In this document: piece after piece, positions 26,000 to 34,940 of the stretch
How positions within the stretch are numbered: the stretch's first letter is position 1
Layout of the letters: each line of letters begins with the position of its first letter
Source: Psychrosphaera ytuae
Lineage (GTDB): Bacteria; Pseudomonadota; Gammaproteobacteria; Enterobacterales; Alteromonadaceae
DNA length: 64,000 nucleotides
NCBI RefSeq assembly: GCF_017638545.1
Contig: NZ_CP072110.1
Location: 1,302,001-1,366,000, forward strand
Direction: 5' to 3'
Program-made: the position numbers and the translations under genes
Notes under the pieces: model-generated
Told to the model about the DNA's origin: nothing
Seen by the model: only the letters and a program-made list of their open reading frames with translations
The model's database searches: none

Positions 26000-27319
26000 A
26001 TGAGAAAGTCATTTTTATCTGCGACTTTGGCAATTTTATTTGCCGGTGCCGCGATTCCTGCGTATGCGACAAATCTAGTCGAAGCATACAAAGACGCTGT
26101 TCAAAACGACCCGCAAACCTTAAAAGCGAAAGCGGCTTATGATGCAAGCGTTCAAGCAGAAGAAATTGCCTTCTCTAGCTTGTTGCCAAGTGTCAGCCTA
26201 ACAGCGGGTTATACAACGGGCACGTCAGAGCAAGTAAGTGATGCAGGCGCGATTTATGACGTTGACTCTAATACGACATCTTGGGGCGTAACACTTTCAC
26301 AAACCATTTTTAAAATGGGTGACTGGTACAACTTAGACGCTGCCGAGCAACGTGCATTGCGCTCACAAACTGACTTTGATTTTGCTCAACAAGGACTCAT
26401 TCAACGAGTAGCTAATGCTTACTTCAATGTATTAAAAGCACAAGACACCCTTGAGTTTGCGCAAGCAGAGCGCAAAGCAATCGAGCGCCAGCTTGAACAA
26501 ACTAAAGAGCGTTTTAAAGTTGGTCTGACAGCCCGTACTGACGTTCACGAAGCACAAGCAAACTTCGACAACGCGGTTGCGACAGAAATACGCAGTCAAA
26601 ACGACGTTGAGATTGCCAAAGAAGGTCTTCGCGAGATAACTGGAAAATTCTACGCAGACGTCAACGTCTTAAACACAGAGCGTTTTGACGCCCAAAAACC
26701 AAGCCCAGCTGATGTAAATGCGTGGGTAAAAAAGGCGGAAGAAAACAGCTTAGAATTAAAAGCCAAAGAGTTGTTGGTACAAGCAGCTAAGTTCGATATT
26801 AAGCGTTCTGAAGCGGGTCATTACCCGACATTGGATTTAACAGCGAGTATTGGCGGTAAAAAGGCCGGTGGTGATATCGAAGGACCAAACCTTAATTCTT
26901 CTTCAATTGGCGTTAAATTAACGGTACCAATTTATACTGGTGGTGGTACGTCAGCAGCGATTAAACAAGCACAAGCCAACTATGTACTGGCAAGTGAGGA
27001 CCGCGAAGCAACTTATCGCAGTGTTGTACGTACCGTTCGTACTTCATATGCTGACGTTGTGTCTCTTGTTTCGACTTTGAAAGCACTAGAGCAATCAGTG
27101 ATTTCTGCAGAGAGTGCGTTACAAGCAACACAAGCTGGCTTTGAAGTTGGTACTCGTACTATCGTTGACGTTCTTAACAGCACACGTAATCTTTACAATG
27201 CTAAACGCAACTTATCGAACAGCCGTTACAACTACATCTTAGCTATGATGTCGTTAAAACAAGCGGCCGGTGAATTAAGTGCTCAAGACCTAGTGGCAGT
27301 CAACAGCGGGCTAAAATAA
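26000..27319 (+). CDS. tolC: Outer membrane channel protein TolC
   Basis: A 439-residue outer membrane exit duct for tripartite efflux and type I secretion. The signal peptide (FLSATLAILFAGAAIPAYA) ends near residue 23, followed by NLVEAYKDAVQNDPQ, the family's first helix. Two internally repeated OEP domains follow: QRVANAYFNVLKAQDTLEFA in the first and SYADVVSLVSTLKAL in the second. Its length is slightly shorter than E. coli TolC because the C-terminal tail is absent. An AGGAA Shine-Dalgarno precedes ATG 26000. It ends at a clear terminator and is divergent from nudF. Confidence 0.95.
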   Translation: MRKSFLSATLAILFAGAAIPAYATNLVEAYKDAVQNDPQTLKAKAAYDASVQAEEIAFSSLLPSVSLTAGYTTGTSEQVSDAGAIYDVDSNTTSWGVTLSQTIFKMGDWYNLDAAEQRALRSQTDFDFAQQGLIQRVANAYFNVLKAQDTLEFAQAERKAIERQLEQTKERFKVGLTARTDVHEAQANFDNAVATEIRSQNDVEIAKEGLREITGKFYADVNVLNTERFDAQKPSPADVNAWVKKAEENSLELKAKELLVQAAKFDIKRSEAGHYPTLDLTASIGGKKAGGDIEGPNLNSSSIGVKLTVPIYTGGGTSAAIKQAQANYVLASEDREATYRSVVRTVRTSYADVVSLVSTLKALEQSVISAESALQATQAGFEVGTRTIVDVLNSTRNLYNAKRNLSNSRYNYILAMMSLKQAAGELSAQDLVAVNSGLK

Positions 27320-27362
27320 CCAAAGCCCTTCAGCCAAAAGGCTAAAAAATACAAACGAAAAG

Positions 27363-27388
27363 CGGAGCTTCTGGCTCCGTTTTTTTTT
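27363..27388 (+). terminator. Rho-independent terminator after tolC
   Basis: CGGAGC (27363-27368), loop TTCTG, GCTCCG (27374-27379), then a run of about nine T. A strong intrinsic terminator. Confidence 0.9.
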
Positions 27389-27507
27389 GTGCCAATTTAA
27401 TGCTGACAGCCCCACTGTCTCTGGCAAGACCAGATTTAGTCTTCCCCTTGTGCTGTGATAGGGTAGAATAGCCCTTATTCATTTCATTTTTATCTGGTTT
27501 TTTTACT

Positions 27508-28473
27508 TTGAGTGACAAAAATTCAAACCGCAATAGCTCGCCAAACAGCTTTGTGCCACCTACTTTTTCATTTGCCTTTTTGCACCCTCGTTTTTGGCTA
27601 ACTTGGCTAACCATAACCTTCTTGTATTTATTGAGTTGGCTGCCATACCGTGTTCAGATCGGTTTGGGTAAACTCATCGGTCGCCTATTGCTTAAGGTAT
27701 TAAAAAGCCGAAAAAAAACAGCCACTCGCAATCTACAACTGTGCTTCCCTGATAAATCTGAAGAAGAGATAAACCGTCTTGTTATCGCTAATTTTGAAAA
27801 CGCCGGCATAGCCATTTTTGAAAGTGGTATTTCTTGGTGGTGGCCTAATTGGCGACTTAAAAATATGTGTCACGTAAAAGGTACCCAACACATAGATAAA
27901 GCGCTTCAGCAAGGCAAAGGGATCTTTTTGTTATTCACGCACATTTTCCCACTAGAAATGATGGCTCGAGTATTAGGCGACAATGGCTACCCATGTGTTG
28001 GCTTTTATCGCCCGCATAACAATAAGCTATTAGAGTGGGTGCAGTATCGAGGACGCTGTCGTTCAAACCGCTACATGATTGGCAAACGAGATGTGAAAGG
28101 ATTGTTAAAAGCATTGTCTGAAGGTGAGATCACGGTTTATTTACCAGATCATGACTACGGACCAAAGCGCAGTGTCTTTGCGCCATTTTTTGCGGTCGAA
28201 AAAGCGGCCACAACAACAGGGACAGAGATCTTTGCAAGCCATAAGAATGCCGAAACCATTCCGACCAAAATTCGTCGCTTAGACAACTTTAATGGTTATG
28301 AGATTGAATTTTTGCCGCCTTTGACGGATTATCCTTGTGAAGATTCATTCGCAAATGCCGTGCAAGTGAACAAATGGGTTGAATCAGCTGTGCTGGACAA
28401 CATGGAACAATATATGTGGGTTCATCGTCGTTTTAAAACTCGACCAGAGGACGAGCCCGAGTCTCTTTACTAA
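27508..28473 (+). CDS. Lipid A biosynthesis lauroyl/myristoyl acyltransferase (LpxL/LpxM family)
   Basis: A 321-residue inner-membrane enzyme that adds a secondary acyl chain to Kdo2-lipid IVA. An N-terminal membrane segment (about 30-50) is followed by the catalytic HX4E motif in FTHIFPLEMMAR, a GFYRPHNNKLLEW segment and the VYLPDHDYGPKRSVFAPFF region typical of the family. No ATG or GTG exists near the start; the only sensible start is TTG 27508, whose Shine-Dalgarno is weak, which hints at low expression. Whether it is LpxL or LpxM cannot be decided from the sequence. A TcpQ-like membrane protein follows 25 bases later. Confidence 0.9.
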   Translation: MSDKNSNRNSSPNSFVPPTFSFAFLHPRFWLTWLTITFLYLLSWLPYRVQIGLGKLIGRLLLKVLKSRKKTATRNLQLCFPDKSEEEINRLVIANFENAGIAIFESGISWWWPNWRLKNMCHVKGTQHIDKALQQGKGIFLLFTHIFPLEMMARVLGDNGYPCVGFYRPHNNKLLEWVQYRGRCRSNRYMIGKRDVKGLLKALSEGEITVYLPDHDYGPKRSVFAPFFAVEKAATTTGTEIFASHKNAETIPTKIRRLDNFNGYEIEFLPPLTDYPCEDSFANAVQVNKWVESAVLDNMEQYMWVHRRFKTRPEDEPESLY

Positions 28474-28498
28474 AGTGAAGAATATTAAGGAGAACAAT

Positions 28499-29119
28499 AT
28501 GTCACAGAAAAGTGTCAAAAAAGGAACAACCAAAAAAAGCCAATCTGGTTACCTAGGCAAAGTACTAGGGGTTTCGATCTTTGTTCTTATTATTGTTGGT
28601 TTTGTTTATTGGGGTAGTGACGAAGCCAATAAAACCAGTGAAAACCCGGTCGCTAAAGGTGTTGCTAAGTTCTATGCCGAAGTAAGACAAGCCTTAAAGC
28701 CTGGAGCTGAGCGACTTAATGATTACACAATCCAATTACCAGAGCCTGACGTCTCGATGGGCGATCAATTGACGTCTCGAGACGGTAATGTAAAACCCGC
28801 GCCAGAAGACTGGAACGGAGAAAATAAAAAGCGTTCATTTAAGCAAAATGACACCCTAAAAACCGCACTATCACAATACGCAAATGAAGAAGGTATCGAG
28901 CTCATTTGGGATTTAAAATACGACTATATCGTCAAACATCATTTTGCCGAAACCGGTGACATGAAAACCCTAATTCGCAAAATATCGACAACAGTCAAAA
29001 GCGATTACAGTGGCAACGTCACGACTTATTTTTGTAAAGATGCTCGGGCTCTAGTCATTACCGACAAAAGCGATCCTTATCTGACGCGCTATTGCGAAGA
29101 AAACGCCCAACAATATTAA
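28499..29119 (+). CDS. Membrane protein with TcpQ/PilL-like domain
   Basis: About 206 residues. ATG 28499 has a strong AAGGAG site; an upstream in-frame start at 28379 lies inside the acyltransferase gene and lacks one. A basic N-terminus (KKGTTKKSQSG) is followed by one transmembrane helix (LGVSIFVLIIVGFVYWG) near 24-42, so the bulk is periplasmic. The C-terminal 80 residues (TLKTALSQYANEEGIELIWD, then ALVITD) resemble the TcpQ/PilL C-terminal domain, which associates with secretins and pili. No pilus genes are nearby. It is followed 19 bases later by a VWA lipoprotein, so the two may act together in the envelope. Confidence 0.78.
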   Translation: MSQKSVKKGTTKKSQSGYLGKVLGVSIFVLIIVGFVYWGSDEANKTSENPVAKGVAKFYAEVRQALKPGAERLNDYTIQLPEPDVSMGDQLTSRDGNVKPAPEDWNGENKKRSFKQNDTLKTALSQYANEEGIELIWDLKYDYIVKHHFAETGDMKTLIRKISTTVKSDYSGNVTTYFCKDARALVITDKSDPYLTRYCEENAQQY

Positions 29120-29138
29120 ATAACGGAATATACACTGA

Positions 29139-30746
29139 ATGAAAAAAACAACCTGGTCTGCTTCTGTCTTACTTTCCACCTTATTACTTGGTTGTGGAGG
29201 AGGCTCGACCTCAGAGGAAGGCCCTGAAGGCACCGTCGGTTTTTCTGGTAGCATTGAAGGCCTTGTCGGCGCTATCACTGTTAACTTAAATGGCTCTCCA
29301 CAAGTATTTACCACCAACGGTGACTTTGTCTTAGATACGAGAATTGAGACGGGTTCTAATTTTACGATAAGCGTTTCGGACACGTTAGATGGCTTAACCT
29401 GTACCGTATCAAACGGCTCAGGTATCGCAGAGCAAAGTCAAACCAACGTTTTGATTTCTTGCTCAGGCTTAGAAACCCGCGCGTACAGTATTAATGCGTT
29501 GGACTTCAAATATCAATCGCCTTCTTCTGTGTTGTCGACGAGTTTGCATTTGGTCGATCGCAAAACAGGTGATGCTATCGATGACCTAACTGCTGATAAT
29601 TTTTCTGATTATTTAACGATTTTGGAAAATGGCTTACCCGTTTCTGACAAAGAGTCATTTATTGAAGTGGATAACGTCACCGACCTCAACACCAATTACA
29701 CTACTGTGTTTGCTATTGACGTCAGTGCATCGATAGAACCAGCTGACCTTGAGCTTGTTAAAGGCGGTATCAAGTCCATTATTGCCGATGAAAGTGGCCA
29801 GTCTTTATTATTAGACAATCAAAAAGTGTCGATTTTGACTTTCGATGGCGACGTTGAGTTTGTTGTTGAAAACTCACAAGACATCAATGCAATTAACACT
29901 GCAATTGACGGTATTACCGTCGGTGGTAACTCAACTAACTTGTACGGAGCTATTCAAGCAGCTGCATCGAGCTGGGAAAACCAAGTATCGTTGGAAAACA
30001 TCTCTTATGGCAGCATGATCTTATTTACTGATGGTAATGACTCATCGTTTTTAGTAAGTAAAGAGCAAGCGCTTGAAGCATCTATAGGTAAAGATTTGTA
30101 CTTTATCACGCTTGGTGCAGATACAGACCGTGCGATTTTGGAAGAGTTTACTGACTCAGACAATATTTTTGAACTGGATAACATCGCAAGTGTTGAACGT
30201 TACTTAAGCGATGCATTGGCACACGTTAAGTCTTACGAAAACGGACTTTATGTTATTGGTTATGCAACTCCTAAACGAGCTGGAACCCATCAGTTGACGT
30301 TTGAAACCAACGATGACTACACATGCCAAACGCCAGCCTCTCAAAATGAACAATTAGAGATGAGTAATACAGGTAATCTACAAAGTTGTGTGGATTCGGT
30401 TGAGTATGAGTTTAACGCTAATAACTTTACCGATGTCGAACCTTTATTAGACGTGATTGGTGTTAGTAATACAGTCAGCCCGACCGCACAATGGCAAGTA
30501 AAATTACGCTGGAGTAACGACACACCGCGTTATCAGTGGAGTACAACTTTGTGTATGGGTGACATCACTCCAAGTATAAAGTCTGATGTCATTACGTTTA
30601 CTCGTAACATTGAAGACTTATCTATTATCCGTGTTGATGTAACCGAAACATCGACAGGCCTTAATCAACGTAAGTTCTTGTTTATGGCTAAGGACAAGGA
30701 AGAATTAGAAAGCAACCGCATTTTTAGAGGCGGTGACTGCAACTAA
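29139..30746 (+). CDS. Lipoprotein with von Willebrand factor A domain
   Basis: A 535-residue lipoprotein. The lipobox is LLGC (Cys19) followed by GGGS. A short Ig-like stretch precedes a VWA domain at about 190-365, starting VFAIDVSASI, where DVSAS fits the MIDAS motif DxSxS; FTDGND provides a further MIDAS aspartate and a Thr lies in the middle. The C-terminal 150 residues are beta-rich with several cysteines (CQTP, LQSC, CMGD, GGDC) that could form disulphides. It should sit on the periplasmic or outer face of the outer membrane and bind a partner through the metal site. The 3' end overlaps the convergent TANGO2-like gene by 23 bases. Confidence 0.85.
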   Translation: MKKTTWSASVLLSTLLLGCGGGSTSEEGPEGTVGFSGSIEGLVGAITVNLNGSPQVFTTNGDFVLDTRIETGSNFTISVSDTLDGLTCTVSNGSGIAEQSQTNVLISCSGLETRAYSINALDFKYQSPSSVLSTSLHLVDRKTGDAIDDLTADNFSDYLTILENGLPVSDKESFIEVDNVTDLNTNYTTVFAIDVSASIEPADLELVKGGIKSIIADESGQSLLLDNQKVSILTFDGDVEFVVENSQDINAINTAIDGITVGGNSTNLYGAIQAAASSWENQVSLENISYGSMILFTDGNDSSFLVSKEQALEASIGKDLYFITLGADTDRAILEEFTDSDNIFELDNIASVERYLSDALAHVKSYENGLYVIGYATPKRAGTHQLTFETNDDYTCQTPASQNEQLEMSNTGNLQSCVDSVEYEFNANNFTDVEPLLDVIGVSNTVSPTAQWQVKLRWSNDTPRYQWSTTLCMGDITPSIKSDVITFTRNIEDLSIIRVDVTETSTGLNQRKFLFMAKDKEELESNRIFRGGDCN

Positions 30747-31464
30747 TTTGTTTGGTTATCCAATTTGCTGGTTCTAACTGACAAGGAGAGCCAGCAAAAT
30801 ACCGCATCTCAACTTCTCCTTTAGTCATGCTCACCACAGTTATTGATTGACTCTCGGCAACTTCCCTATGCATACACAAGCTATAAATAAAGTCATCGTT
30901 TACAAGAGGCTTATGGGATTGGTGTAACCTTATCAGATCCTCTAAAGAGCCTACTTGCTGTTGGTCAACGTACGCAGTTCTAGCGCGAATGATGTCGTTA
31001 ACTTCAGGATCGCCGGATGAATAAAGTTGCTGTGGTAAAGGCTGCCATACAAGCTGGGTTTCTGTGCCCGAATAATGAACCATTCCCCGTCGTTGTTTAT
31101 CCTGATGTAACACCCCCAACACAAACGGCTGCGAACGCTCTAGTGACCATGCCTCAACAACGCCTTTGATGGCTTCTATTGTGTTGCATTGCGCAACCGC
31201 GCGGATCAGTTGACCACGGCTTTGTAAGTCCGATGAGTTAGGCTTGAGAACACCTTGATAATCATTTAACAAAAACACTGTAAAGCCAGCGTTATTTACA
31301 GCAATCCAACTGCCTTGCCCTACTGGATCAACGGGCATAAGATACTCTACACCGGCTTTACTAAAGCGCTGAGGAGGTAGCGCTTTTGGTCTTTGTATGG
31401 CTTCGTCTCTAGTAAATACCAAACCAATATGATCGTCGAATTCACGCCAATTTAGACTGCACAT
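30724..31464 (-). CDS. NRDE/TANGO2 family protein
   Basis: About 246 residues. The start is taken at ATG 31464 because the mature protein then begins MCSLNWREF, and Cys2 is conserved in this family; a longer frame to 31515 overlaps the next gene further and buries that Cys. The family signature NRDE reads TRDEAIQRP here. Other matches are GSWIAVNNAGF and PFVLGVLHQDKQRR. The molecular function of the family is not settled; heme or acyl-lipid handling has been proposed for the human protein. The start codon lies inside the end of the DinB-like gene (23-base overlap), suggesting translational coupling. Confidence 0.85.
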   Translation of the reverse strand: MCSLNWREFDDHIGLVFTRDEAIQRPKALPPQRFSKAGVEYLMPVDPVGQGSWIAVNNAGFTVFLLNDYQGVLKPNSSDLQSRGQLIRAVAQCNTIEAIKGVVEAWSLERSQPFVLGVLHQDKQRRGMVHYSGTETQLVWQPLPQQLYSSGDPEVNDIIRARTAYVDQQQVGSLEDLIRLHQSHKPLVNDDFIYSLCMHREVAESQSITVVSMTKGEVEMRYFAGSPCQLEPANWITKQISCSHRL

Positions 31465-31999
31465 TAACGTCACTCTGCTGTTGTTCGTATTGTTTGGTTG
31501 AAGCCGCCTTTCCAAAACTACTGTCTACCACAACACCATCAGACAAGGCTAACAAGCGAATAATCGCCATATGATGAGTTGTATGGCTATGCAAAAACAC
31601 TAATTCGCGGGCGATTGATGATACTACAGGTTGACTATGAGCCTGGGTATTTGTCGCACACTTAACTAATATTGCAGGCTGCTCGTCTTGCGATTCGGAG
31701 TCCTTGTGTTTGATCAATTTTGCCAATTGCGTTTGAAGCTTTGTTAATGCTAAAACCGCCGCACTTTGGCACCGCTCAAGTTGTTGGTTTCGAGGCCTTT
31801 GGTCGTAATCAAATTCTCGCTCAGAGCCAATAACGGTCTGATAATGTTCGATGATGTGACGTAAGTGAGCCGCAATAGAACCAGAATTTAGGTTTGTATT
31901 AGCTTGGACAAATTGATGAGAGCTCAGTGTTTCGACAAAGTTTGCCAATTGCTTGAGCAGAGCAATATTATCAAGAGTAAGTTGTTGAATATTGGGCAT
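31442..31999 (-). CDS. DinB-like family protein
   Basis: About 185 residues with a four-helix DinB/YfiT-like fold pattern. Metal-ligand histidines are placed as in the family: HLRHIIEHY in helix 2 and HSHTTHHMAIIRLLA in helix 4. DinB-like proteins are thiol-dependent metalloenzymes or of unknown role. ATG 31999 was chosen over the GTG at 32005; neither has a clear Shine-Dalgarno. It is followed by the TANGO2-like gene with a 23-base overlap. The C-terminal Gln-rich tail (KQYEQQQSDVN) is the part encoded in the overlap region and looks unconserved. Confidence 0.8.
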   Translation of the reverse strand: MPNIQQLTLDNIALLKQLANFVETLSSHQFVQANTNLNSGSIAAHLRHIIEHYQTVIGSEREFDYDQRPRNQQLERCQSAAVLALTKLQTQLAKLIKHKDSESQDEQPAILVKCATNTQAHSQPVVSSIARELVFLHSHTTHHMAIIRLLALSDGVVVDSSFGKAASTKQYEQQQSDVNVQSKLA

Positions 32000-32093
32000 A
32001 GGCACTGGCTAAATTATTATTCTTTGTCTTAGTAGAACACCAAAGATAGACAAAAATTTCAAATAATTTAACCAATAAGCCAAATTAGATAGA

Positions 32094-32573
32094 TTATCTA
32101 GTTGAGTGTTTCATGATCCGCTCTTTCTGGCGTGACCAGTCTCTGTCTTTAATGTCAGTACGTTTGTCTTGATTTAGCTTACCCTTAGCCAAATAAAATT
32201 CGACTTTGGCCCAGCTCTTTTTCCAATACATAGCCGTACACACCAAAGTATAACCTTGGCGTTCTACTGCACCTACTAACTCGTTAATTTCTCGGCGCTT
32301 AAGCAATAGCTTGCGATAACGAGTAGGATTGCACACCACATGGGTAGACGCTTGTGTCAGTGGCTGGATTTGCGAGTTAAGCAAAAACACTTCGCCATCT
32401 TTGATGTGAACGTAAGTATCAGAGATATTTACTTTGCCTTCGCGAATACTTTTTACTTCCCAACCCTGTAATTCAATCCCAGCTTCAAACTTTTTATCTA
32501 GGTGGAATTCATGACGAGCTTTCTTATTCAGCGCAATAGTATTGGACGGAGCCTTTGGTTTTTTCTTAGCCAT
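32094..32573 (-). CDS. smpB: SsrA-binding protein SmpB
   Basis: A 159-residue RNA-binding protein that delivers tmRNA to stalled ribosomes for trans-translation. The OB-fold signature GIELQGWEVKSIREGKVNIS, YVHIKDGEVFLLN and the basic C-terminal tail (KRTDIKDRDWSRQKERIMKH) are all present. The ATG at 32573 has AAGAAG five bases upstream and is preferred over the GTG two codons earlier. It is divergent from ratA, the standard arrangement in gammaproteobacteria. The tmRNA gene itself was not found in this window. Confidence 0.97.
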   Translation of the reverse strand: MAKKKPKAPSNTIALNKKARHEFHLDKKFEAGIELQGWEVKSIREGKVNISDTYVHIKDGEVFLLNSQIQPLTQASTHVVCNPTRYRKLLLKRREINELVGAVERQGYTLVCTAMYWKKSWAKVEFYLAKGKLNQDKRTDIKDRDWSRQKERIMKHSTR

Positions 32574-32681
32574 AATCACTTCTTTGTTGTTTACCAGTGG
32601 ATTATAACCATTTGTGCATTATTTTCTATCCAAGTTTGATAGAATAACGTACATCAAAAATACTTTAGGTTTAGTGAGGGT

Positions 32682-33113
32682 ATGGCGCAACTATCCAAAA
32701 ATGCGTTGGTCATGTACAGCGTTGACCAGATGTATCAGTTAGTAAACGACATTGAGCAATATCCGCAATTTATTCCAAATTGCGCGGATGCCAAAAAGCG
32801 ACAAGTCAGTGAAGACCGACTCGAAGGCTCGTTATTGATCAACAAAGCCGGGATAAGCAAGTGGTTTACGACAGAAAACACGCTCACTTCAAATCAACGC
32901 ATCGACTTAAAGCTCGTTAATGGTCCGTTTAAATATCTGCATGGGTACTGGCAATTTACCCCACTAGATGACCATGCTTGTAAAGTTGAGTTACATCTAG
33001 AGTTTGAATTTTCTTCTAAAATGATCGAATTAGCATTTGGAAAAGTGTTTAATCTAGTCGCCTCAAGTATGGTGACTGCATTTACGCAAAGAGCAAAACA
33101 AGTTTATGGTTAA
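32682..33113 (+). CDS. ratA: RatA-type START-domain protein (coenzyme Q-binding)
   Basis: A 143-residue protein of the Coq10/RatA family, which has a START-like lipid-binding fold. Diagnostic segments are MYQLVNDIEQYPQFIPNC, the FTTENTL strand and the final helix SSMVTAFTQRAKQVYG. The E. coli homologue has been described as a ribosome-association toxin, but a role in ubiquinone handling is also supported for the family, so the job is uncertain. It overlaps rnfH by 8 bases and is divergent from smpB. Confidence 0.95.
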   Translation: MAQLSKNALVMYSVDQMYQLVNDIEQYPQFIPNCADAKKRQVSEDRLEGSLLINKAGISKWFTTENTLTSNQRIDLKLVNGPFKYLHGYWQFTPLDDHACKVELHLEFEFSSKMIELAFGKVFNLVASSMVTAFTQRAKQVYG

Positions 33114-33453
33114 TAGAATAACAATTGAAGTGGCATACGCCCTTCCACTTAAACAATCACTGCTGCAATTACAGGTCAATGCCGACAGTACGGTACAACA
33201 GGCCATTGAAAAGAGTGGAATTTTGGTGAGTCACCCTGAGATTGACTTAACCGAAAACAAAGTGGGTATCTGGTCTAAGACCTGTAAATTAGATGCGTCA
33301 TTGCGCGATGGCGATCGAATTGAGATATACCGTCCATTGATAGCCGATCCAAAAGAAGTACGCAAACGTCGTGCTGAGCGTGCTAAACAAGAAGGTCGAG
33401 CGGATAAAATAACCGGTGGTCGTCCTAACCCGCGTAAAAAAGCCGAGAGTTAA
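33106..33453 (+). CDS. rnfH: RnfH family protein
   Basis: A 115-residue ubiquitin-like beta-grasp protein. It begins RITIEVAYALPLKQSLLQLQ and carries IEIYRPLIADPKEVRKRRAE, a strongly conserved RnfH segment, then a basic C-terminal tail ending NPRKKAES. Function is unknown; it is not part of an rnf cluster here and pairs with ratA as in most gammaproteobacteria. Translation is probably coupled to ratA through the 8-base overlap. Its stop codon lies within a bidirectional terminator. Confidence 0.93.
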   Translation: MVNRITIEVAYALPLKQSLLQLQVNADSTVQQAIEKSGILVSHPEIDLTENKVGIWSKTCKLDASLRDGDRIEIYRPLIADPKEVRKRRAERAKQEGRADKITGGRPNPRKKAES

Positions 33454-33464
33454 TCTCGGCTTTT
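33438..33464. terminator. Bidirectional terminator between rnfH and bamE
   Basis: AAAAGCCGAGA (33438-33448) and TCTCGGCTTTT (33454-33464) form an 11-base stem with a five-base loop. The rnfH stop codon is in the loop and right arm. Confidence 0.88.
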
Positions 33465-33487
33465 GAATTTATAATTAGGCGATTACC

Positions 33488-33835
33488 TTATTCAGAATCA
33501 AGTGGCGTCATAAATGACTCTGGCTGTTCAAAATCACCAGACATTGATTTAAGCGCATCACCCTCAAAGTTCAACACCAGCTCTTTTTTGATAAATTCGT
33601 CAGTCTTACCAACTCTGATTGTATAAACGTAGCGCCATGTATGGTCGCTAAACGGACTGCTTACCACCGGCGTACCTAATACAAACTTAACCTGCTCTTT
33701 GGTCATCTCGACACGTAGTTTGTCCACGTCTCTTTGATTCAAAAAGTTACCCTGGTTGATGTCGTACTTATACACCCAACTGCTGCATCCAGAAACCAAC
33801 ACTAAAGAGACAAAAACTAATAATAAATGCTTCAT
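33488..33835 (-). CDS. bamE: Outer membrane protein assembly factor BamE (SmpA/OmlA)
   Basis: A 115-residue outer-membrane lipoprotein of the BAM complex that helps insert beta-barrel proteins. ATG 33835 gives the lipoprotein signal HLLLVFVSLVLVSGC (Cys17). The SmpA/OmlA domain follows, with INQGNFLNQRDVDKLRVEMT and VKFVLGTPVVSSPF, and WRYVYTI. The earlier in-frame GTG at 33862 would add nine residues before the signal and has no Shine-Dalgarno. It is convergent with rnfH through the shared terminator. Confidence 0.96.
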   Translation of the reverse strand: MKHLLLVFVSLVLVSGCSSWVYKYDINQGNFLNQRDVDKLRVEMTKEQVKFVLGTPVVSSPFSDHTWRYVYTIRVGKTDEFIKKELVLNFEGDALKSMSGDFEQPESFMTPLDSE

Positions 33836-33933
33836 TTTTAAACTACTTAAAGGACAATTCACTGCCTATTTGAAAGGCCAGAAACGAAAAAGTTCCGACA
33901 TACTAGCAGATAAAATATTAAGAGGTAAGAGAC

Positions 33934-34923
33934 TTAACGCTTACTTAGCAGACGACTAATAAACTTTTTGTAAAAGCTATCTTCTATCGACTCTTTAAGC
34001 TCAGGCTCAATACCCATTTGTGATTCCAACTTTTGGATTTGAGGCACGGTTAAAACGTGGTTTCCCGCCAACAAGTTTTTTATTACCGTATTACGCCCTA
34101 ACAGAAAGTACTTTAATTCAGTACTTTTGGGCTCTTTGATATTGAGTAAACTCGGTACCAAAGCCTCACTCAACCCTAATGATTCCATGACATGCGGGCG
34201 AATAAACTCATCAAACTTTAAAAAGTCCAATAAAGACTCTGCCGTTGGCTCAAAGGGCTCTCGGTGTAACTTGTTATATTCAATAGATAGTTTGGTCAAG
34301 GATTGCTCATAGAGCTTTAGCAAAGCCAGCATAGGCAAGGCATGTAGTAAAACGATAGACTCTAGACTGTGGTGATCTAATTTAACCCCGTCTTTTTCGG
34401 CAATACCGATAGCGAGGTCGCGATAGTCCAAAGTTAGCTCTTCAACCCGAGTTTGAATCGACGCGCAGGGCTCGACTGAATTAAGCCCAAGGTAATGCCA
34501 GACCAACTGGCGTAACTTAGTTGACCCCAAATACCCCGTTTTCACATCGACGATTTGTGTAATAACTGTTGCAGAATCCGATTTGTCATTAAAAACATCT
34601 TGAATCGCCTTGTCTAACCAAAAGTCTCGTTGACGGTCTTGGTTCAACATTTCAACAGAGTATTGGCCTTTGTGAATAGCCGTTGCAATAGTGCAAATGA
34701 GCTGTAACTTGGGATCTAGAGTGATTAGGGCGTCAGCCCAATAAAGGTGGCGCCCTAATCGCTTTTGTAGTTTTTCATCAAACTGCGCCACTTGATCAGA
34801 GGCAGGATCAAGCTCAGTGCGCAAAATAAAAGGAAAAACAATACTTCTGTAAAACACATCAGAAATATCATCCAACAAGATTACATCTGCAAGGTCAGAG
34901 AGTTTCCCGATTTCATCAGCCAT
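33934..34923 (-). CDS. Unknown helical protein, weakly HDOD-like
   Basis: A 329-residue predicted cytoplasmic protein with no signal or membrane segment. It is almost entirely alpha-helical. A segment in the middle (SIVLLHALPMLALLKLYEQ) and the general helical repeat weakly recall HDOD domains, which lack catalysis and act in signalling, but I see no clear HDOD signature and do not assign a family. The C-terminal 70 residues (LLAGNHVLTVPQIQKLESQM onward) look like a separate helical module. It lies 17 bases downstream of the M19 dipeptidase gene on the same strand and is probably co-transcribed with it. Confidence 0.7.
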   Translation of the reverse strand: MADEIGKLSDLADVILLDDISDVFYRSIVFPFILRTELDPASDQVAQFDEKLQKRLGRHLYWADALITLDPKLQLICTIATAIHKGQYSVEMLNQDRQRDFWLDKAIQDVFNDKSDSATVITQIVDVKTGYLGSTKLRQLVWHYLGLNSVEPCASIQTRVEELTLDYRDLAIGIAEKDGVKLDHHSLESIVLLHALPMLALLKLYEQSLTKLSIEYNKLHREPFEPTAESLLDFLKFDEFIRPHVMESLGLSEALVPSLLNIKEPKSTELKYFLLGRNTVIKNLLAGNHVLTVPQIQKLESQMGIEPELKESIEDSFYKKFISRLLSKR

Positions 34924-34940
34924 TGTTTTCCCCCAGCGCT

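Noticed and set aside
28379..28498. Upstream in-frame extension of the TcpQ-like gene
   Set aside because: It lies inside the acyltransferase gene and has no ribosome site, while ATG 28499 has a strong AAGGAG.
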